DNA of 64,000 nt from Solanum dulcamara (GCF_947179165.1 NC_077241.1:31181246-31245245); one strand, 5' to 3'. Positions 1-13,601 are shown, numbered from the stretch's first letter. Notes: generated from the letters alone by a model not told the origin. Translations and numbers: made by a program.

Positions 1-2058
1 CATAATGCTAAAGGATGAATGCGTATGAAAAGAAAAATGGTATATCAATAAAAGGTTATCGAGTAACTCAAGAGACATTACGAAGGATAATGACATCATA
101 CTGGGTCAAAAGCCAAGATGTTGGCTATAGAGTTGGTCACAAATGACATTGCAATAGAAAAGAAAAGGAAAAAGGAACACGAAACCTCCTATGATAGGGG
201 ATGAGAAGAGAAAAGAGTGAATAAGGGAAAAGAAAGAAGTATAACAAGATGGAACAAGCAAGTTTCATTGTGAGTAAGATGTATACAGTAGAATAAACCA
301 TAGGATGGAAAGACTACGTCTACCTCCTACAAGTTACATCAGAATGATTGTGCAACCTACGGGTATGTATATATAAGAAGCATGCTAGGTGAGTAAGTAC
401 AGGATAAAAAGAATAAGGCTTAATAATGACAGGGAAATTATGATATTTTGGATACCCCACCAAAGGATACGAAGATAGGAAAGCCAAACTATTGGGATGA
501 AATTAGTACCACTGGTAAGGTAAGATGTGGTCACGATTAGACCAAAGGTCTATCCTGACACTGATTGTAGGATGAGGGGGAAAACGACAAGGTATCACAC
601 GAGACCTAGCGAGACAACGCTAAGGTATTTCTCGGATTAAGGTGAGCACCCTCTTATATTCTCGTAAAGGTAAAGGGTAACACAAGATAACGTATCTAAA
701 GTGTTATAAGCTGGGACAACATGAGGTAAGGAAATTGTAAAAAGGTTTAAACCAAGAGGAGCAGAACTAGTAGGTTATCAAAAGATGGCAGACTTATATG
801 TCAATTTCCTTCGGAACTATATCAAGTAATGATAAACAGAGCATAGAACGACTATAAAAGGCAACTCTGAGGATGGAAAAACAAAACCCAAAAGGTAGAG
901 TGTCAATTAAAGTTTTGAGAGGAGTCGAGAAGGACTATATGAGACTAAGGAGTCCCAAATTATCAACGTCATTACGAACCTATTTTATACTCTATGAGAG
1001 TAAGGTACTAGATGTATTATTGTGGGTAGGCTAATGAATCATCCCATTTTCTTTCAATCAAGACCACCTATGCATATGAAACTAGGTGAATTTATAGGAT
1101 AAAGAGATAGTAAGACTTCGTGAGGTTTCCCCAATTAATATCTCAGATAGAAGAACTTCGATTATAATTAACGTCTAGAGATTAGTCCAAGAAAAGATCG
1201 GAAACACAGGTAGGTCTTAGTACCACATTTTTCCCTCGAGCTGCTGGACAAATTGAGCGCACTATCCAAATGCTCGAAGATATACTATGAGCCTAAGTGG
1301 TTGGCTTCAAGGGTAACCGGGATGATCGTCTACCACTCATTGAGATTGCCTACAAGAATGTCTACCATTTTAGTATCCAGACGACCCCCTACAAGATATT
1401 GTATGGTAGAGTATGTAAGTCCCCCTATTGGACCAAAGACTAAAATACCCCAACATGATTGAGCAAGTTATTGACTAGCAGCCAAGAATCGACAGAAATG
1501 ATATATAGATAATTGACATCGACATGCAGAGTTCCAATAAATGACTAGGTGTTCGCAACAGAGTCACCCAGGAAGGGAGTAATAAGATTCGGCAAGAAAA
1601 GGAAACATATCCCAAAATACATCGAACCTTATCAAGTTTCTTATAAGATGGACAAAATAGTCCGTAAGTCGAACTTACCACCTGATTATGAAACTATACG
1701 CCCAATACATCTGATACGGATACTTCACAATGTACTGGTGATCCACCTAGAGTATGTCCTATAAATGATGTCTACGAAATGGAATCCGGCGAGGAATAAC
1801 CTATTATCATCTTGGATCGGCAAGTTATAAGGTTGCAAGCTAGGACATGACTTCTGTCAAGGTATTGTGTTAAAATAGAAACCAGAAAGGGGATGACCTG
1901 GAAAGTCAAAAAAAGGAATAGAGAAGATATCCGTTCTTATTCCCTATATACAAAGGTAGTCTAAACCCCTAAATGGAATTAGAGACGACGGTTGTACAGA
2001 ATGCACAAAATCCTTGTAAAACCCTACGAGGTAAGTTAACATTCGAGGATGAATGTTG
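1..2058 (+). pseudogene. Decayed gypsy pol of element D (integrase and chromodomain end)
   Basis: This is the 3' half of a Ty3/gypsy polyprotein, too decayed to encode protein. Between about 1010 and 1450 the plus strand still spells the integrase core in broken frames: a [14 protein letters not shown] stretch, then AAGQIERTIQMLEDI at about 1235-1290 (the region of the catalytic Glu), then IEIAYKN. From 1549 to 1764 comes the GPF/Y region (FGKKRKHIPKYIEPYQ). From about 1775 to 1970 there is a chromodomain remnant (ILDRQV, then TWKVK). Frames shift repeatedly and stops are frequent. Positions 1-1000 show no clear domain but lie where RT and RNase H should be. The 5' end lies outside the window. 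Confidence 0.7.
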
Positions 2059-2072
2059 TAAAGGGGGGAAGG
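2059..2072 (+). other. Polypurine tract of element D
   Basis: An A/G run with six consecutive G lies immediately before the LTR start at 2074. This is the usual plus-strand DNA priming site of LTR retrotransposons, and it fixes the LTR boundary and the plus orientation. Confidence 0.7.
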
Positions 2073-2073
2073 A

Positions 2074-5000
2074 TGTTACACCCCACACTCTTGAGCTCGA
2101 AATGTCTCTTAGGCTTCTTAGAAGTTATCTAGTGAGTCGAATAATCTACCACACTATCAAATGACTCTAAGGAAAGAAGAATGAGATACCCCATGGTAGG
2201 GACAGTTGAAACTAGGGTCATAGAAAGTTGGAAGGAGTTGGAGGCCAAGTAAATAGTCGTAGGACTCGATTTACCTACATAAGCTACTAACTTGGAAGTA
2301 TTACATACCTAAGCTACTTGAGTACATACCAAACTTACCTAGCATGGATTACACAAGTTCGTAAAATAAGACGAGATTACAAACCCACAGGAAAGAGGAG
2401 AAGATGACACTTGGAAACAAGAGGAGGTTCCATGTGGCAGCCTAGGAAAGTGGCACGTGGAAGAAGATGACCCAACTTTTTGGGATCAAGTAGGTGACCT
2501 ACCTACTTGGGGGTGTTCCCCACCAAGGACACATCGCAGCCACAGATTGGCTGCATGAATGTGTTGGCCCAATAGGGGCTGGACACATGTCACCCTTAGG
2601 GGATGACACGTGTCACCTCTTGAGGAGACATATATATGACTCTTAATTCATTAATTATCACATTTTGTAGCTGAAACTTCAGCCAAGGAAGAGGAAAAAA
2701 ACGTGAAGAACAAAAGGAGTAAGGCAGCCACGGTTTTAAAGGATTAAAGGTGAGTTCCTCGATTTTTCTCTGTGAATTAATTATCTATGGTGTTCCTCAA
2801 GTAAGTGGAGGTGTATATATGTATTTTATGATACATACATGACCATATCTTCAGCTTTACACTTGGAGAAAACAAGAGGAAGTGTGAAAGAAGAAGAGAA
2901 AAATGTGGAGGGCAAGAAGAGGAGCTACGGGTTTGGGGATGCCAAGGTAAGCCTCCGAGTTTCATTCCATGAATTAATTATTTAAGGTTTACCAAGTTTA
3001 TATAATGGTGTTTGATTACCAAAAATTCCAATTTGGGGCAGCGGAAAAGGGACACAAACAGTCCGCCCCAATTCAGCACATCAAGAAGTTTCTGAGATGC
3101 AGGTTTGGCGAGTTTTGGCCAATTTCGAGTAAGGTAATGTTTATTATTTTAATTTGGAATTTATGGTGTTGTTATGGGGTGTGTTACACGCCCTATATTT
3201 GGCTGTAAATGTGAAAATGTCATAGAAATGCGTGACCTTCGAAACAATCTAAATCGGAGTCGTTATAGTTGAATTATCATCGAAGTAAAGTATTGTGCTT
3301 GTGGTGTGCTGTTGAAGGTGTGTGGGGGTGTATTTCCGGGCCTAAATGTATTCTAAAATGGGTGTGGGTTCTTCTGGTTTCATCCACACCACCCCTCATT
3401 TCGTATAAATAAAGGCTTTGCAAAATAAAGAGTAGAAACCCTATTTTGGTAACGTAATTTTCAACAAGTGGTTTGGAGCTTGTGTTGTGTAATGTGGCCA
3501 TGTTTTATGTGTATATATGCTGCAGGGTGTTTTTGTTGGTTGGCTGTAGTGATTCGGGATGTAATTGGAAATTCGGATAGAGCATATTATAGGGGAGGTG
3601 CTGCCCAATTTTTGTTAACGCCTTAAACTAATTAAAGAACTAGTCGAGGAGACGAACAAGAAAATAGGTTCCATGAATACTTAGGTGCAACTTAAGGTGA
3701 TGGAAAGTCAAGAGTGGTTGATATTCATATTACTTCCGTGTTGAATAGGTACAAAGGACGACGAGGCGAACGTGATAAAGAGTAACCCGTACGAGGTATG
3801 TGAAGCTTTCTTTTGGCATGTTTTGGAATAAGTATGTGAAACTATCTCTTCTTTGATTTGGCATGTCTTAGATGTAGACTATGGATGGTGTAAGCTTTGG
3901 TGCAACTTCATTCTTAGGTTCTGAATATGGCTTCAGGACTCTTGATCACTTCTGGATGTTAAGACTCTTAAAGTAGATAAACTCCTATTCCTTGAGTCTT
4001 CTATGTGACTGTATAGTGATTGATTAGACAAAACTCTTATTTTAAAAGAGAAAGACTCTGAGATAACCAATGCTCAGGATTCTATAAGATATTTCACACT
4101 GGTATATGTCTAAGATTTCCAAAACTCCTTTTTACATAGTCCTTGGTGACATTTAGAGGGTATACGTCAGATACTTCCTACCCTGACCTCTAAGTGATGG
4201 CTCGCTTGATGACTTCATTGAGTCTCAGATAATGATTTAAACAGTTTTTTTCCCACTACTCTACTCTGTATACTGTAATACTTCTTCTCCGAGTCTCGAG
4301 CCAGTTATCGGATTCGTGCACAATTCCACTGCATTGTTCATCGCGCCCTCACTAGAGGGCTGGGTAAGTATGCATATATGTGATGATATGTTGTAATAAG
4401 GATGTGATGGTTTTACAGATATGATTTACCGGATCCTTGATAGGGTCGGCTATATTGAAAAATTTGAGCATGCATGATTTTACTTTCCCAGGTATAGGTT
4501 ACTGATTTGATGGTTTACCCCCTGCTTCTCTATTTTAGATATACTTCTAGTTGTGTTATGTTTTGTTTTATATACTCAGTATATATGCCGTACTGACCTC
4601 CTTTTCTCAGGGGCTGCGTTTCATGCCCGCAGGTACAGATGTAGGTTCTGGGAGTCCATCAGTGTAGGATCCCGCTCAGCTCAGCTGGAAGAGGCTACAT
4701 TGTATCAGAGCCTAGTTTTTGGTACTGACCACCAATGTATAAAATTATTTTGTCTATCCAGGGGTACGGCGGGGGCCCTATCCCGCCATATGTTGTCATT
4801 AATATTTTTAGAGGTCTGCAGTAATGTATATATGGGTTGTGTATGTTAGTTTGGTTCAGCTGGGTCTATATGATATACTATATATATTGTTATGTTATGA
4901 TAGCCTTTTCGACTTACGTTACCTTCATGATATGATACAAATGAAAGAGGCTACCGGTTTATGAAAATGTTATCACCCAATGGGGTTCTATTGGATGGTG

Positions 5001-5098
5001 TTATGTTAATTACAGTTCGACTTGACCACAACTGATAGAAACGTATATGGGGGTTCAGATCGGACCTCAGTCGTGGCCTATGGGGTTGGGTCGTGATA
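2074..5098 (+). repeat. 3' LTR of element D
   Basis: The LTR starts TGTTACACCCC right after the polypurine tract and ends near GGGTCGTGATA, a decayed form of the GTGACA end of related LTRs here, giving about 3.0 kb. Inside are two leader segments each followed by a splice-donor-like GTGAGT or GTAAGC (near 2750 and 2947). No coding content is recognised; the 98-codon open stretch at 4553-4849 is probably chance. The right border rests only on the terminal motif, because the partner LTR is outside the window. Confidence 0.6.
2672..2995 (+). repeat. Duplicated leader and donor segment in the element D LTR
   Basis: Two diverged copies lie in tandem about 195 bp apart. Each has an AAG-rich purine stretch (gaagaa/aagaag), a donor-like AAAG/GTGAG or CAAG/GTAAG, and then GTGAATTAATTA or ATGAATTAATTA about 25 bases later. 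The second copy runs from about 2870. It is a local duplication of the putative transcribed leader; any effect on expression is inference. Confidence 0.5.
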
Positions 5099-7459
5099 AG
5101 TACAAGTGTAAGTCAGTACAAAAGAAAGAAAGTTGCAAGTCTGTGAATGCCGGTAGCTCATCACAATTTGAATTTGGTACCGCTATGGATGATCAAGCTC
5201 ACGATGGGGTGGTTTGAACTGAGAGCTATATCAAAAAGATGCAGAAGTGCAGTATGAGTACCAAAAATGGGGTACTTATTAGTTATCAAAGGCCGATCGA
5301 CCTCAAAAAGAATAAATATATAATAAGCAGCACGATGATACTAATAACAACAAGAGAGGAGCATAAATTAAAAATATGGGAAAAGAGGGTACGGGAATAA
5401 TCATACGGTGATCAAGTAACTTCAACCAACCATTTAGTTCATATCAATAATCTCAACTGATAAAATACCCAGAGATTGCACAAATGTAGCTCGTAGTTAA
5501 GGCTCAATATCCTCTAAAAGTATCATAAAGAGCCCGTAATTACCCTCGAACTCATCACATCATGGGGCCCCAGAATCATACCTTGAGCTCATCGACACCA
5601 AAGTAATAACCCTGAATATATATCAATGGCTAACCCAAAATTCACACATCGAGCTTATCAAATTAAATAAAGTGTAGCCCAAAGTCATTAAAAGGGCCGC
5701 CCAAAATCATACCTTGAGCTCACCAACTATTGATTTCCATAAATAAGATATCACCGATTGTCCTTAAATCCCTCCTATTTATTCATCAACCAAAAGTCCT
5801 ATTATTATCATCTTTTACCCTTTCTTTTAAACAGGGCATTTAACACCAGTGAGGTAAATAGGGTAAATAGTAAGTCAAAAATCATATGACACTCACTTGA
5901 GACTCCGGTGTACTTAAAGCATGGCCTCATGCCAAACATTTCAATATCATAAGCAACCAAGGCATACGCATAAGCCGAAAATCATATCAAGTGACCAACC
6001 AAAACCATACAAGTCAACCAAGCAGCATCCTAAGTTCAAATCACGTAGAACCAAGTCCTAAAGATTCTAAACGATGTAAACAAGTGAAGATATCACCTAG
6101 ACTAAGGATCCAACAACTAAAGCCCCAACTAGTCACTAATGATGATCATCAACTCCAAAATTTTCAATAGGATATCAACACTTAAATCACCACCCTAATC
6201 ATGTATTACTACTCAAAATATACCAATTCCAACCAAGCAAGTCTAATAAGAGTAAACTATAACCTACCTAGAAGACGGAACCACAACCGAAATGCTAAAC
6301 TTTAGTCTTTCCTTTTCAAGCCACGTCCAAACGATGCCACTCTATTAAATTATTGAAGAACATATCAAAACAAGGCCAACGATATCCATATTTCTATAAT
6401 TAAAAACATAATTAAATTGGGTCAAAATTCGATATTGGTACCCAAGCATAAAATTGAAAAACCAACTCTGTCACAAGGTTCCAAATAATTCAAGGAACTT
6501 GCGCCCCAAAAATAGGCATATTTCGAGCAACGAAAGAGCATAAAAAGTCTGGGAAACTCAAAATATCCCCTCAAGAATTCCTAACACACTGGAGCAAGAA
6601 TGATAAAAAATGGCCAAGAGGAGCTCTCAAAATCCCAATATTACTAAATCCCAAAATGGGACTTAGCTACTGGAAATGGGTCTTTTAATTCACTAAAATT
6701 AGTGAATTTATTCATCGCAATCATGAGCTGGGCCTTGTGATCGGAAGGTCTGCTCCAGCTAACCCATTGCGATTGCGATTGTCAGTCACGCGATCGTGAA
6801 ACCCAGGATATCAGACCTTCATGATCGCATACCCCTAGGTCATAAATGCGAAGAGCAAAAGCTCTTGCACCAGTAGTTCAACTGGTGTTGAACTTTGGAG
6901 AGTTGAGTTTTTCTCTGATGGGGGTTCAGAATTCATTCGGTACCCCGCGAATGTAAATAGACAATGCTACCCAGCCAGAAATGGCATTCTGGACTCAATG
7001 GAATCGATGGATTTTCCAATAGAGGTCATTTCATTGAAACATTGACCAAAGTCAACTCTTTCCAAAGAAAGCTTTCAAAATGTACAAATGACTTAAACCT
7101 CATTCCGAGCACCTTGGAAACCAAACCAAAGGTCATTCTAGACCAAACTCAGTATTTTAGAGTTAACTACATTGAGGGAATTTTCATCCGAGTGCATTTA
7201 TTCAAAATATTGACCGAAGTCAAACCTTGACCAAAATATAAAGTTAAAACGACAAAAATACCTAAACTCAAAACGAAGACTCCAAAACCCAAACAACCTT
7301 CCTTCTAGACCAAAATGGACCTATCAGAGCTGATAGAACCATTGGAATTCTCATACGACGCACGAATATCTGGATGTTGATTAAAGTAAACTCTTTCGAA
7401 CCTTAAGCCTCAAAAATGGCCAAATAACCTCAAAACTCAACCAAACACCTTGGGGAGTG
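5099..7459 (-). repeat. Degenerate LTR-like sequence, probably minus strand
   Basis: No coding signal in either strand is convincing over these 2.4 kb. Read on the minus strand, 6261-6340 gives a purine-rich leader ending TCTAG followed by GTAGGTT, the same leader-plus-donor layout seen in the other LTRs of this window. The stretch 6710-6850 carries repeated GCGAT/GATCGC words. Neither end shows a clean TG...CA pair or target duplication, so the borders are only the edges of neighbouring elements. It could instead be internal sequence of an old element. Confidence 0.35.
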
Positions 7460-10400
7460 TGTCACCCATCCCAACATCACATAAGAGCTATAAAGAATCC
7501 TCGATATGGGGTAAAATGGTAAAACTATGAAAAAGCACGAAAATGGTCTTGGAGGTCATTACAATCATCTACTTTGAATTTTGTGGCCAAAAATGAAGAG
7601 GATAGCGGCGGTGCGTGCTCACAATTATAGGTCATATTTTGTCCATTTATCTCTTTATTCTAACATAGAAAAATGACATTTATCTCCAGCACTCTCTCTT
7701 TCTCTTAAAGCTTATAACAACCACCTCAAAATTTTCCTAGGGTTTTTGAAGAAGCACTCCTTATTTCCAGCCAAGGTAAATAGAAATATTATGGGTTTAG
7801 CTTGATTCTTTCATGAAATATTAGGATTTTATATTGGTCATTCTTAAAATATGGGACAGATCTTTCCCCAAGTTGACTTCACAACTTTTTATTATTATTA
7901 AGAGAGTTTTCTCTTCTTATTCGGTTTAAGTGTGAAGGGAAGTTTAAGCTCTTGAAGGAGTACAAAACAAATTCCTAGAATTTAAGGTACGTTACTGCCC
8001 CAATATTGTCCCTATTTATGTATGGGTTTGGATTGAGAATTTTATACATATTATGGTTAAGAACTCATGGGAAGGTGATTAGAAGCTCTGAGTTTAATAT
8101 TTTCCTATTTTGTTGAATGATTTTTGGGTTGTCTAGGAGCTGTATATATGTATTATTATTGGGAGGCAGTGTATGACCTCATAGAATAGTTGAGCGGAGT
8201 TATAACGAAGAGTGAAAAGAGGGTGTGGTGATAAACCACTTAATTAGGGGTATTTACGGAAGCTTGCTACCTACCACACTTTTGGTATGCTATTTTCTGT
8301 GTTATAAAGTTTATGAGTTTTGAGGACCTTATAAGAAGGTTATATCGTATAGAATATAATTAGAGGAGTAAGAAAGGAATGAACACCCTTTATTTGATAA
8401 GTCACGAGTTTATTTCTCGGTTACCATTTTGGGGAGATCAAATAGCTGGAATTGGTTGATTAACTACTAATAATAATTTTACCACGTATTTCATTGTAGA
8501 CAAACAATCCAAAGGACCGAAGGTTAAATCATTGTAATACATGAGTTGTGCAACAATGTATGTAAGATTATTCAATTTCATATTATTTGGCATGAAGTCT
8601 TGTATTCTGTGTACCAATAAAGTGAGCTTTCTAAGTAATTCTCATGGTAAAAGATACATTGTGATGATGTACAATCTCCAAAATAGTTAATGATTATCCT
8701 CCTACCATTCATGGTTTCACAAATATGTCAAACTACTCCTATATGTGTTCATTATCTTAAATCAATGTGGTTATGCTTCCAAGTACTAGTATGACAAAGG
8801 TACTCTAACCAGTAAGTCTCAAAGTTGTCCTCTAAGTCAAATGAGGATTTATTGAGCCAAATAAGATCCTACATTGCACCTGTTATGAATGTTATTATGC
8901 TTGACACTATTCTGTCCATTTTATTTTTGATATTTTTACATGGAATGCACACGTGTCCCTTTTTTTGGATCTGTATTTGTGCCTCATTAGTTCACATGTT
9001 TATGCACCTTTTCATTTAACATAATATACTAAGTGTTTAGATATCATACCATGTTATATAGTCCGTACCTCTCCATTTGAAGAGTTATACATTTCAAGTA
9101 GAAATGCATGTATGCCCCTATTTGAAATGTTTAGATGATTTTTAAATGAAGAATCTACTAGGTAGAATCACTTGCTCACTTGTTATACATATTAATGACT
9201 CATTTTCTATATTTCCTAATGTTTTTGCTTGTCACACACCATCATGTATCATTTGTAGATATTCTTTATACCTAATAAATTCATTAAATCATATAAGTTC
9301 CTAAGTATCACATCGACGTTATATTTGTCTTCCCATATCATTGTTATTGCCTTGAAGTATTTTATTCACATGTCTATATCACTTGTATATATTTCCAAAG
9401 ATCAAAAGAGTTATGACCACTACAAGAAAACTCTCAAAGACAAAAGAGATAAGGTAAAGTGAATTTATGTAATTATGGGTGGCAGCTCAGGGGTTAATTT
9501 ACCTAGCATGGGCCGATCCCAATTCTTGTACTTAGAGGTGGTAGTCAGGGGTTGTAATACCTAGCATGGGCTGATACCAATATATATAATTATAGGTGGT
9601 AGCGTAGGGACTGAGAGCCTAACATGGGTCGATCTTGATTATATTTTTATGAGGACTGCATCCCGGGATTAAAATGCCTAGCATGGGTTATCCTCTTCTA
9701 CTGCTAATCAGCTGGTCGTTGTGTCATATGCTACAAAGTCTATAAAGAAAAGAAGAGTAAATTAAAGCAAATAATGTAATATACACATTTCCATAAGTAT
9801 AATCAAATGTGGTCTCTTATCCCTATCCGCGCAACATATTTGTGCATTTTTACCTGATTTTACTTGCTCTCTTATTTTATATATGGTTACTTTATGCCTT
9901 ACATATTTATTACATTCTTTCATACTAAAGTCCCTCATGGGGGACACTGTGTTTAATATCGCATGTGTAGGTACTCAAGCTAATAGAATCTCTCTAATAT
10001 AAGCATACGATAATCAACAGCTGTTGGTGAGAACCATTTGATTCGGGGCTTTGCCGAGTCTCTAACATATATTTGATATTATATTATAGTTAAGGGTATG
10101 GAGGGTTCTTGTCCCGACCTAATCTAAGTGTCTATCCTTTAGAGGCTTTGTAGAATAATATCAAAGTAAAGTGCAGTTACGTCTTATTTTCTAGTAATTA
10201 AGGCCGCAACGGCCAAACATGTACATTTATTTGGGGGCCCCTATTTATATTGATCTTACATAATGGTATTTTAAGTATACTTATCAAAGATTTATAATTA
10301 TCATAGTTGCATGTACAATAAGTATAAGTTATAAGTTAGTTCTCTCGGGGATTTAGGGCATCGGGTGCTTATCCATCTCAATGGGACTTTGGGCGTGACA
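7460..10400 (+). repeat. 5' LTR of element E
   Basis: The LTR starts TGTCACCC and ends GGGCGTGACA, directly followed by a decayed tRNA-Met primer site, which makes it a 5' LTR of about 2.9 kb on the plus strand. A leader with pyrimidine tracts at 7680-7770 ends CCAAG/GTAAAT, and a second donor-like AAG/GTACGT is at 7987. Near its 3' end it holds a short tandem array (9477-9705). The 5' border is less certain than the 3' border, because the partner 3' LTR was not found in the window. Confidence 0.6.
9477..9705 (+). repeat. Four-copy tandem array in the element E LTR
   Basis: Four imperfect units of roughly 55-60 bp each contain the core CCTAGCATGGG (CCTAACATGGG in the third), preceded by a G/T-rich AGGTGGTAG-type stretch and followed in the first three by a GATC- or GATA-type run. 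They lie about 750 bp before the LTR end. No function is evident; similar arrays in LTRs arise by slippage. Confidence 0.6.
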
Positions 10401-10403
10401 AAG

Positions 10404-10418
10404 TAGTATCGGAGCAAG
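10404..10418 (+). other. Primer binding site of element E (tRNA-Met, decayed)
   Basis: TAGTATCGGAGCAAG lies three bases after the LTR end and matches the initiator-Met primer site TGGTATCAGAGC with two changes. It sets the element's orientation as plus. Confidence 0.65.
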
Positions 10419-11194
10419 TCATGGTAGGGATTCTATAAAGCCGTGTCTAGTAGAGACTTATTTATGAATGTGTTGTGCGCCACATTTATAATTAGGGGAC
10501 TTCTTAGAAATTTTGGAAATATTACCTTTTTTAATATTTTAGATCATGCAGTTGAGCTAAGTCAAGATTAATTTTTGTACTATTATCTATGTTATCAAGG
10601 TTATGCCTACTACGGTTAAGCTCAAAGGTGGCCAAGGGCCAGTATACCTTGAGATGAAATCTTTAGAGGAGAATTTCATGTTATCAAAATATAGAGAAAG
10701 GCTTTAAGAGGTTTCTACATTTCTTGCATCTACAGTTGCATTTGTACCACTTGTATTATCTTGGTTTTATTAAGAAGGATATAGCAAGGTCAAATATGCT
10801 ACACAGTAAATAGTTACCTAGTCATTGAGATAGGTTGCATCATTTTCTAATACATCTTTTGAAAAGGATGTTACCTGTTATTGAGCCTGTGATTTCCTCA
10901 AACATGACTCCTCCAGTGGTTGTAGGATCTAATTCTATGTAGTACATTCAGTAATTTGTCAATAATATGCATAGAATCTTTAGTTTAATATATGTATTGT
11001 GAGATAGAAGTTTTTTGATTTGTATTAATTATAGATATGGCATTACCTTAGTTTGGTAGGACATACGACAATGCTATTTACAAGAGATACTCTGAGTGGA
11101 CCGATAGATCCCAGATACTTACTTATTGTCTCATGTATATTAGTAACTAGAATTTTATAATTTGAATATGATCACCCCAAGAAGTTTAAAATAT
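10419..11194 (+). pseudogene. Decayed gag leader region of element E
   Basis: This is the start of the internal region after the primer site. An ATGCCTACTACG at 10604 sits where the gag ATG of related elements sits, but the frame closes quickly and no zinc knuckle or capsid motif survives. The sequence is broken by the B1 insertion at 11195-11199 and resumes at 17466. Confidence 0.4.
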
Positions 11195-11764
11195 GTGACT
11201 GTAACACCCCTTAAAACATTGTATATGGTATTCTAATTTCGATGAAAATAATACTGCTTCTATATTTTGGGCATAACTTTTCATAGGATGGTCCAAATTA
11301 GGTGTTTTAAATTTTTAAATAACTCCAACATCATTACCTACAACTTTTGTGCAGACCATATCTTAAGAATCAGAGGCTAGGTAGGTCAAATAAATTAATC
11401 TTTGCAAGACCTGGTAGTGTGGCAAAATAGAGTTTTTGTAGAAGAAATTCATATATCACTGTAGGAAGATCCCATTCAGTTGATTCTTGAATTAAATGAA
11501 AGGATAATTCCAGAGCTACAATTCATATGACACACCAAATCCTAATTGGGAAGTTATCTTGTTCAAATGTAGCTCTGAAACAAAGATATTCTGTAAAACA
11601 AGAAGATTCATTTTACCAACCATAGAAGATTTAGATCTATTTGACATCACCATGACATCAATAGTCCTCCATTTGATATCTCCCATGACATCACAATCCT
11701 CTATTAAATTTTTAGATTTTTCTTTATAATTATTTTAATTATTATTAGGTGCCTCCTTCACACC

Positions 11765-11772
11765 TATAAATA
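11765..11772 (+). promoter_or_regulatory. TATA box in the B1 5' LTR
   Basis: CACCTATAAATACCCACC is an excellent plant TATA context. It recurs in the B1 3' LTR at 15693-15700 and on the minus strand in B2 at 59276-59283. Transcription would start about 30 bases downstream, near 11800, marking the U3/R border. Confidence 0.7.
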
Positions 11773-12000
11773 CCCACCTTATTTCATCATTTTGTTCATT
11801 AAGATTTTTCAAGAAACTCTTCTCTTTATACACTTCTTTACTCATTCTCAAATATAGTTTTAGTTTTTAGTAGTCTAGAAATACTATTTTGGGGATTCAT
11901 ATACTCCGGGTAGTACTAAAATGCTCTAGCGAGGAGAAAAGGCTAGGATTCAAGAGTGTTCATTAAGTCCTTCGATTCTGAGTAAAGTTTCAGATTCTAG

Positions 12001-12006
12001 GTATGT
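12001..12006 (+). promoter_or_regulatory. Putative splice donor in the B family LTR
   Basis: TTCTAG/GTATGTAAGG fits the plant 5' splice-site consensus. It lies 236 bases after the TATA box. The same site is at 15931 in the 3' LTR (CCAG/GTATGT, 238 bases after TATA) and at 59046-59041 in B2. Conservation of site and spacing in three copies supports a function, but no matching acceptor is visible because the gag start of this family is deleted in B1 and outside the window in B2. Confidence 0.5.
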
Positions 12007-13601
12007 AAGGCTTCAATGAGAGTATTTCTTCCACTCTCATGCCTAAAGTATTTTAATTATATGATAAATTATATTCATTTAACCAATTCTTTTCAAGCTT
12101 TACTCTAAGGTATGTGAGTGTTTATCCATTGTTAATTTTCCACCCATGTAGTTTATAACTCTTTCAACTAAATCTCTTGATTTCAAGTAAGATTTTCTTA
12201 TTGGTAATTCTTATTTCTACTTAATAGCATGAATTATGGTTAAACTAATAATTATTGGTCTATTTTGATGCAAAATAATTTCATATGTATACATTGATGG
12301 TTTGCAAGTAATTTCTCTATTTATCTCTTTAAAGATTCTTAAAATTCATGGTGGGTTATTTAAAGAATAATTTTTAATTAATGGATTTTAAAGTATTTAT
12401 GCATATTTTATTTACATACATGTTTGAAAGTTGAAGTGATTTTAACCCACCTAGTTTTATTATGTTTTCAATGAAGTTTGATTTAAAAGCTTTGACTCCA
12501 AATGAATTTTTATGAAAGAATGTCTATGATAAAAAGGGAGTCTTATGAAATAAAAGAATGATGAAATGATATGAATGATGGATTCTTTATGCAATAAGCA
12601 CAATTCTTGCATATATAAATTACCAAAGGTTTTAATGACCTATTCTACCGAATATGATATTTTGAATTCTCAAGCTATATGTTGTGACTATTTTTAAATA
12701 TTAAACTATTCCATGTGATTGACTTAGCAATGAATGGGACATTGAAATGTGATTAGGAAAGGGAATCCTAGTTGAAACTCCTTGTCTCTTTAACTATGTA
12801 TCAACATAGGAGCCCTTGTAAGCTTAGGTGAGTGGATTGATGAAAGCCCTTAAAATTAAAGTTAAAGAATGAATGTAAAATTGATGGAATTCTACCCTAT
12901 GCAAGTAGACTCCCTATCTAATGTAGGGGGTTATGTTAGATTCCATGTAACAACATACATGGTCTTAATATCAGTTATAGTTAACTCCCAACAAACGAAC
13001 GTTTTAAATTCTATTTACATGATCAATCATGCATGTATATATCCATATATGCATGATTTAAATGCTATCTACTTGATTTCTTCTTCATGCACTCATTTAT
13101 GTACTTTACCTTATAAATGTCCTAAATATTTTACTTTGTAATGCATGCCTACATACTTAGTACATTCAAAGTACTAACGCATATTCTTTTGCCTACATGA
13201 TATCACTCTATAGGGACCAGTGCTCCTCCTCGTTCTCCTCCATGTGGCTAGTTGAGATTTCGTATGAAGATTACTTTTGGTGAGTTCCCATATTCCGAGA
13301 ATAATACTCCTTTATCTTGCTAGCTTATTATATGTTGAGATCTTTAGACACTTACTATGATATTTCTTTCTATTATGATTGAGGGTGAACTAGGGATTTG
13401 TCTTAGCCCTGTTAAATCTAAAAGTTAGAGGTATTATTGGACATATGTAAGTTGAAAATTTACTATTATGATTTCTGCTTGTTTATTTATTGTCATTAAC
13501 TATAAAAGGCTTAAAAAATGCTAAGAGTCTTATTTGAGGTACTTTCTGGTTCCTCATTCGCTTTGTAACATCTAAGACCTAGGCTTGGGTTGTAAAAAAC
13601 T

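Larger units (their letters stand above)
11200..13597 (+). repeat. 5' LTR of B1
   Basis: Starts TGTAACACCCC and aligns along its length with the 3' LTR at 15131 and, in reverse, with the LTR of B2. Its last bases are AAAA instead of the GACA seen in the partner copy, so the terminal CA is lost. A TATA box (11765) and a splice-donor-like site (12001) are conserved in all three copies of the family. The 90-codon open stretch at 12869 is not conserved as coding. Confidence 0.85.

Noticed and set aside
6964..7230. An 88-codon open stretch as a small gene
   Set aside because: No motif, no conserved copy, and it lies in LTR-like sequence with repeated words; probably chance.
9477..9705. Short array considered as CRISPR-like
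   Set aside because: Units are imperfect and adjacent without unique spacers, and the context is a plant LTR.
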